From: an uncultured Kiritimatiellota bacterium
GTDB taxonomy: Bacteria; Verrucomicrobiota; Kiritimatiellia; RFP12; UBA1067
NCBI GenBank assembly: GCA_934654805.1
Contig: CAKUGW010000052.1
Coordinates: forward strand, 1-19,961
DNA length: 19,961 nt
Reading direction: 5' to 3'
A model generated the notes under the pieces. That model made no database searches. It worked only from the letters and a program-made list of their open reading frames with translations, and was not told where the DNA came from. Both the position numbers and the translations under genes were made by a program. Shown in pieces: positions 8,563 through 16,234 of this stretch; position 1 is the stretch's first letter; the number at the start of each line of letters is the position of its first letter.

Positions 8563-8890
8563 ATGAAAACGACAGGCAACGTCTGCAGGGCCCATGTGGT
8601 TGCACTTGCGTTGCTGGGTTCTCCTGCCCTGTTTGGAGCTTCCGCCTTTATAGGGGGAGGGGGAGGGCGGCGCGACCTTTGTGAAGGACGGCGCGACGCT
8701 GGAGATCTCGACTGTCGGCGGATGTCCGGATTTCACGGCGGAGACGATGGTCGTTTCTGGCGACGGCGACTCGGCGAAAGCCGGAGCCATCGTCGTCAGC
8801 GGCGGACAGTACGCCAACAAGGCGTTTGGCCCGATTCAGCTATCTCAATCCCTGATGGACAGGCGGACGCACCGTCGCGGCGAAATGTGA
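8563..8890 (+). pseudogene. Broken paralogue of the secreted beta-strand protein
   Basis: AAGGAG at 8546-8551 precedes ATG 8563, which starts a good signal peptide (MKTTGNVCRAHVV, then ALALLGSPALFGASA). A G-rich tract follows at 8653-8670, and from there the sequence matches 1963-2140 of the intact gene at about 90 % identity by eye, up to about 8852, but in another frame (VKDGATLEIS to FGPIQLSQS). The part matching parent residues about 30-103 is missing, and everything after parent residue about 165 is missing, with a stop at 8888-8890. The signal peptide differs from that of the intact gene, so this was a diverged paralogue rather than a fresh copy. The -10 box of the response regulator promoter begins at its end. 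Confidence 0.75.
8653..8670 (+). repeat. G-rich tract at the frameshift point
   Basis: The tract reads G5-A-G5-A-G3-C-G2 and lies exactly where the signal peptide frame and the beta-strand frame of the broken paralogue part company. It could be a slippage-prone contingency tract, a G-quadruplex-like sequence, or just a scar or sequencing problem. Confidence 0.5.
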
Positions 8891-8896
8891 TATACT
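8888..8896 (+). promoter_or_regulatory. Extended -10 promoter element for the two-component operon
   Basis: TGA-TATACT fits an extended -10 box. No convincing -35 is seen at the right distance (8868-8873 reads CGCACC), which is common for extended -10 promoters or for activator-dependent ones. Start of transcription would be near 8903, giving a leader of about 25 bases before ATG 8930. GCAA (8900-8903) and TTGC (8909-8912) form a weak inverted repeat just downstream. Confidence 0.5.
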
Positions 8897-8929
8897 ATCG
8901 CAATACGTTTGCACTGAACGGAACCGGAG

Positions 8930-9601
8930 ATGAACGTCCTGATTGTTGAAGATGACCGCCAGTTGGCGGAAATGGTGGCGAAGGCGCTCGGCGAGAGCGG
9001 GTTCTCCTCGGTTGTCGCATCCGATGGCGCGGACGGGTTGTTGCGCTTTCAGGGCGGTTCCTACGACGCCGTCATCACCGACGTCATGATGCCGCACAAA
9101 GGCGGGCTTGAGCTCGTCCAGGCCATTCGCGCCTCGGGATCGGGAGTTCCGATTCTCGTCCTTTCGGCCAAAGGCGCGGTCACCGACCGCATCCGCGGGC
9201 TGGAAGTCGGCGCGGATGACTACATTCCGAAACCGTTTTCCATCTCGGAGCTCATCGCGCGTCTGCAGGCCGTGTTGCGCCGCGCGTCGGGCCGAAGCGA
9301 TCCGTCCGCCCTGGAGGTGGGGGAACTGCGTCTTGACCTGCTGACGCGCCGTCTGACCGTGCGCGGCGAGTCGGTTGACCTGCAACCGCTGGAAATGAAG
9401 CTCGTCGAATACCTCTTGCGCAACCGGGGGCGCGTCGTGCCGCGCATGACGATTCTGGAACACGTGTGGGACTATTCGTTTGATCCGCATACGAATGTCG
9501 TCGAGACGCGCGTGAGCCGCCTGCGCGCGAAACTCGGGCTGCGCTCCGACGGCAAGCCGTTCATCCGCACGGTCAAGGGCTTTGGCTATGCGATCGACTG
9601 A
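8930..9601 (+). CDS. OmpR/PhoB-family response regulator (CusR/CopR-like)
   Basis: This is a 223-residue protein of the usual length for the family. The receiver domain (1-120) shows the acidic pair Glu7/Asp8/Asp9 in VLIVEDD, phospho-acceptor Asp51 in ITDVMMP, switch Ser79 in LVLSAKG and Lys101 in YIPKPF. Residues about 130-223 form a winged-helix DNA-binding domain ending TVKGFGYAID, as in OmpR-type proteins. The ribosome site is unusual: GGAG abuts the ATG, so initiation may be weak or helped from AACGGA further up. The stop overlaps the start of the sensor kinase gene by 14 bases. Placement directly before a heavy-metal RND pump operon indicates a CusR/CzcR-like job of switching on efflux when metal is sensed; the actual metal is unknown. 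Confidence 0.93.
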   Translation: MNVLIVEDDRQLAEMVAKALGESGFSSVVASDGADGLLRFQGGSYDAVITDVMMPHKGGLELVQAIRASGSGVPILVLSAKGAVTDRIRGLEVGADDYIPKPFSISELIARLQAVLRRASGRSDPSALEVGELRLDLLTRRLTVRGESVDLQPLEMKLVEYLLRNRGRVVPRMTILEHVWDYSFDPHTNVVETRVSRLRAKLGLRSDGKPFIRTVKGFGYAID

Positions 9602-10538
9602 CGGCTGGTTCCAACGTGTCCGCTTTCGCCTCGCGGTCATCTCGGCGGGGAGCGTCGCCTTGGCGTCGGGGCTTCTGCTGTGCCTCGTCTACGGGGCCGA
9701 GTGGTATTGTGCGTCGCACCATATCTGCGTGCATTTTACGGATCACGCGACCGAGTTCGCGCACTATCATCTCGTGCAGGTCGGTCGGCTTCTCTTCTTC
9801 GCGTGGGTTGCGCTGACGGCGTTCGCGGCGCTGGCCGGGTATTTCTTCGCGCCGTTCATCACGCGCGCGGCTGATGAGGCGATGGAGAGCCTTTCGCGTT
9901 CGGCGGACGCGATTGCCCATGACCTGAAAGCGCCGCTCACGCGCTTGAAGGTGAGGTGCGAGATGGCTGTCGCGGCGGAAGGCCCAGAAGCCGCGCTGGC
10001 CGCCGAGGTCTCGTCCGACATTGAGGCGGTCTTGGGGCTGATCAACACCTTGCTGGAGATCGCGCATCTCGAACGCGCCGGGGCGACGCGCGAGGAGAGG
10101 GTCGATCTCTGCCGTCTCGTGCAGGACGTTGAGGAACTGTACGGTCCGCTCGCCGAGAACGCGGGACTCTCCCTGACCATGAGCCGTCCGATGGGGCCGC
10201 TGGAGCTGAAGGCGCACCGTGGCAAGATGCTGCAGGTCGTCGGGAACCTCGTGGACAATGCGTTCAAGTATACGCCGCGCGGCGGGCGCGTCGGCGTCGC
10301 GGTGAGGCGGGAGGGCGCGGCGGTCCTGATCGAAGTCGCTGATACGGGCGTCGGGATTCCGGAAGAGGCGAGGGCGCACCTGTTCGAGAAGTTCTATCGC
10401 GGAGAGAACGTGGAGGCCCCCGGGAACGGATTGGGGCTCGCGCTGGTCCAGGCCATTGTCACGGCTTACGGGGGAAGCGTGAAAGTCGTCTCCCAGCCCG
10501 GTCGGGGAAGCGTCTTCACCGTCCGTCTCCCCGTTTAG
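9588..10538 (+). CDS. Sensor histidine kinase with minimal His/Cys-rich periplasmic loop
   Basis: This is a 316-residue protein. ATG 9588 is preferred over an in-frame TTG at 9582 and overlaps the response regulator end, so the two are translationally coupled. Two membrane helices lie near residues 13-38 and 65-88. Between them is a loop of only about 25 residues holding Cys41, His44, His45, Cys47, His49, His53, His59 and His61, a plausible metal site. Helix 2 runs almost directly into the HisKA box IAHDLKAPLTRL (His111), leaving too little room for a normal HAMP domain. HATPase motifs follow: N box GNLVDNAFKYTP (Asn220, Asn224), DTGVGIP (Asp252), LFEKFYRGE and GNGLGLALV. It probably senses a metal ion outside the membrane and phosphorylates the partner regulator. 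CusS/CzcS relatives normally have a much larger sensor domain. Confidence 0.9.
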   Translation: MRSTDGWFQRVRFRLAVISAGSVALASGLLLCLVYGAEWYCASHHICVHFTDHATEFAHYHLVQVGRLLFFAWVALTAFAALAGYFFAPFITRAADEAMESLSRSADAIAHDLKAPLTRLKVRCEMAVAAEGPEAALAAEVSSDIEAVLGLINTLLEIAHLERAGATREERVDLCRLVQDVEELYGPLAENAGLSLTMSRPMGPLELKAHRGKMLQVVGNLVDNAFKYTPRGGRVGVAVRREGAAVLIEVADTGVGIPEEARAHLFEKFYRGENVEAPGNGLGLALVQAIVTAYGGSVKVVSQPGRGSVFTVRLPV

Positions 10539-10568
10539 CGGCTTCGGCCTCCTGAACCGGGCGCGCCC

Positions 10569-10612
10569 AACCTAACCAAATGGCAATGCCACGGCAAGGT
10601 TGCCGTTAGGTT
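10569..10612. promoter_or_regulatory. Nested inverted repeats upstream of the RND pump gene
   Basis: Three inverted repeats overlap here. AACCTAAC (10569-10576) pairs with GTTAGGTT (10605-10612). TGGCA-A-TGCCA lies at 10581-10591. ACGGCAA (10591-10597) pairs with TTGCCGT (10600-10606) around GG. The outer and last stems share bases, so they cannot both form at once. The element is in the 118-bp gap between kinase and pump. It may be an operator for the response regulator or an RNA structure; no clear promoter was found beside it. Confidence 0.45.
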
Positions 10613-10656
10613 CGTTTGGTAAACTGTCTCCCGTCTTTACCCATGAAGGAGACAAG

Positions 10657-13600
10657 ATGAAACGACTCTTTGACGCGATCCTTGCCCACCCGAAGCTGAT
10701 GCTCGTCGGGGCGGTCCTGTTGGCGGCGATCGGCTGGCGCGTGGCGCAGGAGCTTCCTGTCGATGTCTTTCCCGAGATCCGCGAGCCGCGCGTCGTCGTG
10801 CAGGTCGAGGCGGGCGGCCTTTCGGCCGAAGAGGTCGAGCAGTTCGTGACGATTCCCATCGAGGCCGTGATGAACGGCATTCCCGGCGTGCGCAAGGTGC
10901 GGTCCAGTTCGGGCGGCGGTCTCGCGTTCGTCTGGGTCGAGTTCGACTGGGACGTCGAGCTTGCGCAGGCGCGGTTCAGCGTCTTCGAGCGTCTTGCGAC
11001 CGTGCGTGAGCAGCTGCCCGAGGGCGTGCGAGCCGAGATCGCCCCCGTCGTGTCGGTGACAGGCGAGATCATGCTTGTCGCGCTGACCTGCCCGAAGGGA
11101 GAGACCTCTCTGCTGAATGTGCGCGAGATGGCCGAGTTCGACTTGCGCACGCGCCTCTTGAGCGTGCCTGGCATCGGCGACGTCGTGGTCATGGGCGGTC
11201 ACTTGCCCGAGTATCAGGTTCTCGCGTCCCCGTCTTATCTCGCGCAGTACGGGCTGACGCTCAACGACGTCATTGGCGCGGTCGAGGGCAGCCGCACGAT
11301 GGCGAGCGCGGGCTATCTGCCGCATGTCGCGGGCGAGGAGATTCCGCTGCGTCAGTTCGCGCGAGCCGATTCGCTGGAGGCTCTGCGGCGCATCGTCGTG
11401 CCGACGCCGGACGGTCGTGCGCCGCGTCTCGGTGATGTCGCGCGCGTCACGCTCGGCGGCGCGCCGCGTCGCGGCAGCGCCAGTTTCGCGGGCAGTGAGG
11501 CCGTCATCCTCTCGGTGCAGAAGGCCCCGGGCGCGAACACGCTGGAACTGACGAAGCGGCTGGACGCGATCCTTGACGATTTTGCCGCGCTTCATGCGTC
11601 GGACGGGCTGGAGGTCCATCACGAGGCGTATCGGCAGGCCGATTTCATCGGACTCTCGATTGCGGAAGGGCGGTCCATCATCCGCGACGCCGTCCTCATC
11701 GTCGTCCTCGTGCTGGGGCTGACGCTCCTGCGCGTCCGCACGATTCTCATCACCTTGCTGACGATGCCGCTCACGGTTCTGACGGGGTTGGCGCTCTTTC
11801 CGCGTTTCGGCCTCGGCGTCAATGTCATGACGCTCGGCGGCCTGGCCGTCGGCATCGGCGATATCGTGGACAGCGCCATCATCTTCGTGGAGATCATCTG
11901 GCGTCGGCTCGGCGAGAATGCCGCGCGTCCCGAAGCGGCGCGCGAGACGCCCGTCGCGGTCATCGGCGGCGCGGCGTGCGAGGTCCTGCCGTCAGTCACG
12001 TTCTCGACCGTCATCATTGCCCTCGTCTTCGTGCCGTTGCTCCTGCTGACGGGGCTTGAGAGCCGCTTCTTCGCGCCGTTGGCGCTCGCCTACCTGCTCG
12101 TTTTCGGCGCGTCCTTCTTCGTCGCGCTGACGGTCGTGCCCGCGCTGAGCCTCCTGCTTTGGCGCACGCCGAAGCGCGTGCGGGCCGTCACGGCCTCGGG
12201 CGGTTCGGCGGGCGATTCGGTCGCGACGCGCGCGATGAAGGCGGCGTACCGACCGGTTCTCGGGCTTTGCCTGCGTTTCCCGAAGTCGCTCTGCTGTGCG
12301 ATGGCCGTCCTTTTGGCCGGGTCGCTCTACCTCGCGGCGGGCTTCGGCGCGAGCTTCATCCAGTCGTTTCGCGAGGACGCGTTCAACGTGTTCGTCTCGA
12401 CGCCTCCCGGTACGTCGCTGGAGGAGACGGAGCGCATTGCCGACAATGCGAGCGACTTCATCCGCGGCATTCCGGGCGTGCTTTCGGTCCTGCGGCGGAC
12501 GGGACGCGCGGAGCGCGACCAGCACGCCGAGCCTCCGTCCGCGTCCGAACTCGTCGTGCGCGTGGACATGAAGGCTGACGCGAACGCCGTGCGGGATGAG
12601 ATTCGCCGGGGCCTTGCGTCCGTCCCCGGTGTCTCGACGATGGTCGGGTATCCGATTGCGCATCGCATCAGCGCCGCGCTCTCGGGAACCGAGGCCGAGG
12701 TCGCGATCAGCGTCTTCGGCGAGAATCTGGACGTCTTGCGCGAAGTCGCGGCGAAGGCGCAGAAGATTCTCGCGACCGTTCCCGAAGTCGCGGACGTGCG
12801 CGCCAATCGCGAGATCATGGTCAGCACCTACCGCATCGACTACGACTTGGAGGCGTTGGCGGAGATGGGCCTTTCGCTCAAGGACGCGGGCGAGCAGGTC
12901 TCCGCCGCGTTCAACGGGCGTGTCGTCGAGACGATTCGCAGCGGCGTCAACGTGCGCGAACTCGTCGTGCGCCTCGATGCCGCGCCTGACGGCTTGACGC
13001 CCGAGACGGTCCGTTCGCTCGTCCTCGCGTCCCCGACAGGTGCGCGTCGCGCGCTGTCGGAAGTCGCGCGCGTGAGCCGCGAGGACGCGTCGAACCTCAT
13101 CATCCGCGAAGGCGGGCGGCGAAAGGCCCTCATCACCTGCAACGCCGCGCCGGGGTCGGACACGGGAACGCTCGTCGCGGCGCTTCGGACCGCGCTGGAG
13201 CCGACGGTGCGCGCGGCGGGCTGCACAATTGCCTACGGGGGAAGCTACGAGGCGCGGCAGAGCGCCGGAAGTCGGCTGGCCGTTCTCGGCGGCGCCCTGT
13301 TGGCGGCCATCTTCGTCTTGCTGACGATGGCCTTGCGCACGGCTGGCGCGGCGGCGCTCGTCATGCTGAACGTGCCGCTCGGGATGATGGGGGGAATCGT
13401 CGCCGTGCAGGTTACGGACCCCGTCCTTTCCGTCGCCTCGCTCGTCGGCTTCGTGACGGTCGTCGGTTTCGTCCTGCGCAACGGGCTTCTGCTCCTGAAC
13501 CGCTATCGCGAACTGGAGGAGGCGGGACTTTCCGCGCGGGAGGCGATTGAGGTTGGCTCGACCGAGCGCATGGTGCCGATCCTGATGACGTCGCTGACGA

Positions 13601-15024
13601 CGATACTCGGCCTCGTCCCGATCGTTCTGGCGGCGAACAAGCCAGGCGGCGAACTGCTTGCGCCGCTGGCGATCGTGCAGTTCGGCGGTCTGGTGTCCGC
13701 AACCGTGCTGAACATGCTGGTCTTGCCGGCTGCGGCGCTTTTGGCAAGAGAGAGGAAGCAAGAGGGGAGAGACATGGGAAAATACCTGTTTGGCGTTGCG
13801 CTCCTGTCGCTTGCGGGCTGTCGGCTCTACGAGCCGCGCCCGGTGGACTGGGCGCAGGAGACACGGACATGGCAGGTCGCGTCGGCCCGCGTGGCGCTTG
13901 GCTCGCTGCAGGACGCGACGACGCTCGCGCTGCTGGCGAATCCCGAGATCAACCGCCTTCGCCTGAAGGCGCAGCGGAGCCGTGACGAAGTGAAGGCCGT
14001 CGGCTGGTGGGAGGATCCGCAGCTGGACATCGACTTCTTGCGCGTCTTGAATGCCGACGAATATCCGAACATCTTCGGGGGCTCGCTTGCGTTCACCGTG
14101 CCGCTGTCGGGCGTGCCGGGGCTGGAGACGCGCGCGGCCGAGCGGTACGCGGAGGGCGACGCGCTCGCGGTGAAGGCCGCCGAACAGCGGCTTGCGGTCG
14201 AGGTGCGCGTAGGGGCGATTCGCTGGGCGGCGGCGCAGCGACGTGCACAGGCGCTCGGAGCCCAGCTGAAGGACGCGCGCATTGCCGCAGCCGAGACGCG
14301 CGCGGCGAAGCTCGTCACCCTCGGCGAAGCGGAGGAGGCCGAGCTGTCGGCGGCGCGGCGGCGGCGTCATGCGCAGTCTCACGCGAGCATCCTCGCGGAG
14401 CGGGACCGCGAGACGGCGCGCACGGCGTTCTGCCGCGTGCTGGGCGTTCTGCCGACGGCGGAGGTGACGATTCCGGCTGACGCCTGGCCGACGAGCCTGC
14501 CGCAGACGGCGGATGTGCCGTTGCCGTCGGAACTTGCCGCGCATCTGGAGGTCCGCGCCGCGCAGGCGCGGCTGGGCGGGTCCGAGGCCGCGTTGCACGC
14601 CGAAATCCGACGGCAGTACCCGAACCTGTCGGTAGGCCCGGCCTATTCGAAGGAGGACGGATTCGACCGTCTCGGGTTTGTTGCCAGCTTCACGCTTCCG
14701 CTTTGGAACCGCAATCGGCAGGGCATCGCGCGCGCCGAGACGGAACGCGACCTCTCGCGGTTGGACGCGATTGAGACGTGGAAGGCCCTCGTTTCCGATT
14801 CTGTCGCCGCCGTGCGGCTGGTGCGCGGGCTTCGCCAGCATGCTGAGCCAGAGGGCCTGTCCCTTCAGACGACGGAGCGTCTGCACGCGACGGGCGAACT
14901 CGGCGACTTGGCGTATCTTGCCGTCCGTGACGAGATTCTGGAGGCGGAGCTGGAGGAGATCGCCTGGCGCGAGAGCCTGTTGGTCGCCGAAGCCGAACTC
15001 GGCCGATATGAGGTCAAGAAATAA
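10657..15024 (+). CDS. HME-type RND efflux pump fused in frame to CusC/TolC-like outer-membrane factor
   Basis: AAGGAG lies 6 bp before ATG 10657. The frame encodes 1455 residues. Residues 1-1039 are a full RND permease of the CusA/CzcA class: N-terminal PVDVFPEI and PRVVVQVEAGGL, two large periplasmic halves, and helix 4 motif GDIVDSAIIFVE with Asp402, Asp405 and Glu412; Asp405 matches the proton-relay Asp of CusA. The three copper/silver Met of E. coli CusA (573, 623, 672) are not found at the aligned places by eye, and its Glu939 and Lys984 seem replaced (RNG and PIL contexts), so copper/silver export is doubtful. Residues 1040-1455 are a complete outer-membrane factor with its own lipoprotein signal. 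No stop codon separates the two. It may be a true fusion, a lost stop, or a base error. It exports ions together with the adaptor that follows. Confidence 0.9.
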   Translation: MKRLFDAILAHPKLMLVGAVLLAAIGWRVAQELPVDVFPEIREPRVVVQVEAGGLSAEEVEQFVTIPIEAVMNGIPGVRKVRSSSGGGLAFVWVEFDWDVELAQARFSVFERLATVREQLPEGVRAEIAPVVSVTGEIMLVALTCPKGETSLLNVREMAEFDLRTRLLSVPGIGDVVVMGGHLPEYQVLASPSYLAQYGLTLNDVIGAVEGSRTMASAGYLPHVAGEEIPLRQFARADSLEALRRIVVPTPDGRAPRLGDVARVTLGGAPRRGSASFAGSEAVILSVQKAPGANTLELTKRLDAILDDFAALHASDGLEVHHEAYRQADFIGLSIAEGRSIIRDAVLIVVLVLGLTLLRVRTILITLLTMPLTVLTGLALFPRFGLGVNVMTLGGLAVGIGDIVDSAIIFVEIIWRRLGENAARPEAARETPVAVIGGAACEVLPSVTFSTVIIALVFVPLLLLTGLESRFFAPLALAYLLVFGASFFVALTVVPALSLLLWRTPKRVRAVTASGGSAGDSVATRAMKAAYRPVLGLCLRFPKSLCCAMAVLLAGSLYLAAGFGASFIQSFREDAFNVFVSTPPGTSLEETERIADNASDFIRGIPGVLSVLRRTGRAERDQHAEPPSASELVVRVDMKADANAVRDEIRRGLASVPGVSTMVGYPIAHRISAALSGTEAEVAISVFGENLDVLREVAAKAQKILATVPEVADVRANREIMVSTYRIDYDLEALAEMGLSLKDAGEQVSAAFNGRVVETIRSGVNVRELVVRLDAAPDGLTPETVRSLVLASPTGARRALSEVARVSREDASNLIIREGGRRKALITCNAAPGSDTGTLVAALRTALEPTVRAAGCTIAYGGSYEARQSAGSRLAVLGGALLAAIFVLLTMALRTAGAAALVMLNVPLGMMGGIVAVQVTDPVLSVASLVGFVTVVGFVLRNGLLLLNRYRELEEAGLSAREAIEVGSTERMVPILMTSLTTILGLVPIVLAANKPGGELLAPLAIVQFGGLVSATVLNMLVLPAAALLARERKQEGRDMGKYLFGVALLSLAGCRLYEPRPVDWAQETRTWQVASARVALGSLQDATTLALLANPEINRLRLKAQRSRDEVKAVGWWEDPQLDIDFLRVLNADEYPNIFGGSLAFTVPLSGVPGLETRAAERYAEGDALAVKAAEQRLAVEVRVGAIRWAAAQRRAQALGAQLKDARIAAAETRAAKLVTLGEAEEAELSAARRRRHAQSHASILAERDRETARTAFCRVLGVLPTAEVTIPADAWPTSLPQTADVPLPSELAAHLEVRAAQARLGGSEAALHAEIRRQYPNLSVGPAYSKEDGFDRLGFVASFTLPLWNRNRQGIARAETERDLSRLDAIETWKALVSDSVAAVRLVRGLRQHAEPEGLSLQTTERLHATGELGDLAYLAVRDEILEAELEEIAWRESLLVAEAELGRYEVKK
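13774..15024 (+). CDS. CusC/TolC-like outer-membrane factor lipoprotein (internal start within the fusion)
   Basis: ATG 13774 is preceded by an AGAGGGGAGA Shine-Dalgarno-like stretch and starts a lipoprotein signal, MGKYLFGVALLSLAGC, with lipobox LAGC (Cys16). The 416 residues then match an outer-membrane factor of the CusC/CzcC kind: N-terminal helix with LANPEINRLRLKAQ, strand VPLSG, long Ala/Arg/Glu-rich coiled-coil helices, and a second repeat with the strand FTLPLWNRNRQG. Length is normal for a free-standing protein. It lies in the same frame as the pump with no stop between, so it may be made both as a fusion and from this start. The pump C-terminus should be cytoplasmic, so the signal helix would cross outward and put Cys16 where signal peptidase II could act. 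The stop is 15 bp before the adaptor start. Confidence 0.7.
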   Translation: MGKYLFGVALLSLAGCRLYEPRPVDWAQETRTWQVASARVALGSLQDATTLALLANPEINRLRLKAQRSRDEVKAVGWWEDPQLDIDFLRVLNADEYPNIFGGSLAFTVPLSGVPGLETRAAERYAEGDALAVKAAEQRLAVEVRVGAIRWAAAQRRAQALGAQLKDARIAAAETRAAKLVTLGEAEEAELSAARRRRHAQSHASILAERDRETARTAFCRVLGVLPTAEVTIPADAWPTSLPQTADVPLPSELAAHLEVRAAQARLGGSEAALHAEIRRQYPNLSVGPAYSKEDGFDRLGFVASFTLPLWNRNRQGIARAETERDLSRLDAIETWKALVSDSVAAVRLVRGLRQHAEPEGLSLQTTERLHATGELGDLAYLAVRDEILEAELEEIAWRESLLVAEAELGRYEVKK

Positions 15025-15039
15025 AGAGGAGAAAACAAC

Positions 15040-16155
15040 ATGAACCTGAAACTGACAGTCTTGCTTTTCCCCATGGCGGCGCTTGTGGCGTGGCCCGTGC
15101 GCGGGCTTGCCGACGAACACGACCATGACGGGCACGGTCACGCCGAACACGATCACCATCACCATTTGCCGGGGCAGGAGGTCGAGGCGAGCGTCGCCGC
15201 GCAGAAGCTGATCGGCCTCAAGACGCAGACCGTCGAGCGGCGGCGCATCCGCTCGACCGTGCGGCTCGTCGGTCGCTTCGAGCTGATGCCGCAGGCGACC
15301 GTGGCGGCGGCCAGTCCCGTGGCGGGACGGCTGGCGCTCAAGGTCCGCCCGCTCCAGAAAGTCGCGGCGGGCGACATCCTCTTTGCCGTCACCTCGCCCG
15401 ACTTGCAGACGCGGTCGCAGGAGATCGCCGTGTTGGAGAGGCGTCTGGCCGACTATGAGGCGACGGGCGCGAAGAACGCCGCGCTGACGGCCGAACTTGC
15501 GTTGCGCCGAAGCGCGCGCGCGGCGCTCGTCGGCGGGGCGGACGAGCAGGACGGCGTCGTGGTCGTCCGTGCCGTGCAGGATGGGGTCGTGGAGACGCTT
15601 GACCTGCCCGATGGCGCGTATGCCGAACAGGGCGCGAAGGTGCTGACGCTCGTCAATCCGACGGCGGTCTGGTTCAAGGCACTCGTCACGCCATCGGACC
15701 GCGCGACGCTGACGGACGGACTTCCCGTGTCCGTCGGTGGGCGGCAGGGGACGCTTCGTCTCGGTTTCGGCGCGGCAGATGCGGTCTATGCCGTCTTCGA
15801 CGCGGTGGACGCCGCGTGGCGTCCGGGCGTCTGCGCCGAGGCGTTCTGCGAGACGGACGCGACTGAAAAGGGCGTGCTGTCCGTGCCGAGTGCGGCGGTC
15901 GTGCAGGTTGGCATCCGTCCGATCGTCTTTGTCAAGGCCGAAGGCGAAGCCGAGCATTTCATCGCTTTCGAGGCTGAACTCGGCGTGCAGGGCGGGGGAT
16001 GGACGGAAATCCGCAACCTGAAGGAAGAAGACGCGGAAGTGGTCATCCAAGGCCAATACGAGTTGAAACTCGCCCTTGCCGCTTCAACGGGCGGCGGCAA
16101 GAAGACCGGGCATTTCCACGCCGATGGCGTCTTTCATGAGGCCGACGAGCACTGA
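15040..16155 (+). CDS. CzcB/CusB-like RND periplasmic adaptor with His-rich ends
   Basis: This is a 371-residue protein with AGAGGAGA just before ATG 15040. A signal peptide (about 1-24, ending GLA) is followed by a His-rich stretch, residues 27-42, with nine His. The adaptor core follows: a strand VAAASPVAGRLALKV and then PLQKVAAGDILFAV form the lipoyl-like half-motif, and a short alpha-hairpin lies about 125-170. A second lipoyl half contains QDGVVETLDLPDGAYAEQG, followed by beta-barrel and membrane-proximal domains. The C-terminus GHFHADGVFHEADEH is the His-containing tail often seen in CzcB-type adaptors. The two His-rich ends favour zinc, cobalt, nickel or similar divalent ions over copper. 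It would bridge the inner-membrane pump and the outer-membrane factor. It is the last gene of the efflux unit. Confidence 0.88.
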   Translation: MNLKLTVLLFPMAALVAWPVRGLADEHDHDGHGHAEHDHHHHLPGQEVEASVAAQKLIGLKTQTVERRRIRSTVRLVGRFELMPQATVAAASPVAGRLALKVRPLQKVAAGDILFAVTSPDLQTRSQEIAVLERRLADYEATGAKNAALTAELALRRSARAALVGGADEQDGVVVVRAVQDGVVETLDLPDGAYAEQGAKVLTLVNPTAVWFKALVTPSDRATLTDGLPVSVGGRQGTLRLGFGAADAVYAVFDAVDAAWRPGVCAEAFCETDATEKGVLSVPSAAVVQVGIRPIVFVKAEGEAEHFIAFEAELGVQGGGWTEIRNLKEEDAEVVIQGQYELKLALAASTGGGKKTGHFHADGVFHEADEH

Positions 16156-16234
16156 ACTGGACTTGTTTCGAGAGACCCGCTTGGCGGAATCGCGTGCGTT
16201 GACAGGCTGCTATGGGGGTGGCTCTTCCATCCGC

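Noticed and set aside
8003..8930. Insertion sequence or transposase as the cause of the debris
   Set aside because: No transposase motif, terminal inverted repeats or target duplication could be identified; the 15-bp tandem repeat is adjacent rather than flanking an element.
11992..16056. Very long open frame on the minus strand (over 1300 codons) opposite the efflux genes
   Set aside because: It is antisense to clearly recognisable pump, outer-membrane factor and adaptor genes and has Arg/His/Asp-rich, unstructured composition with no motif. GC-rich codon bias of the plus strand creates such frames.
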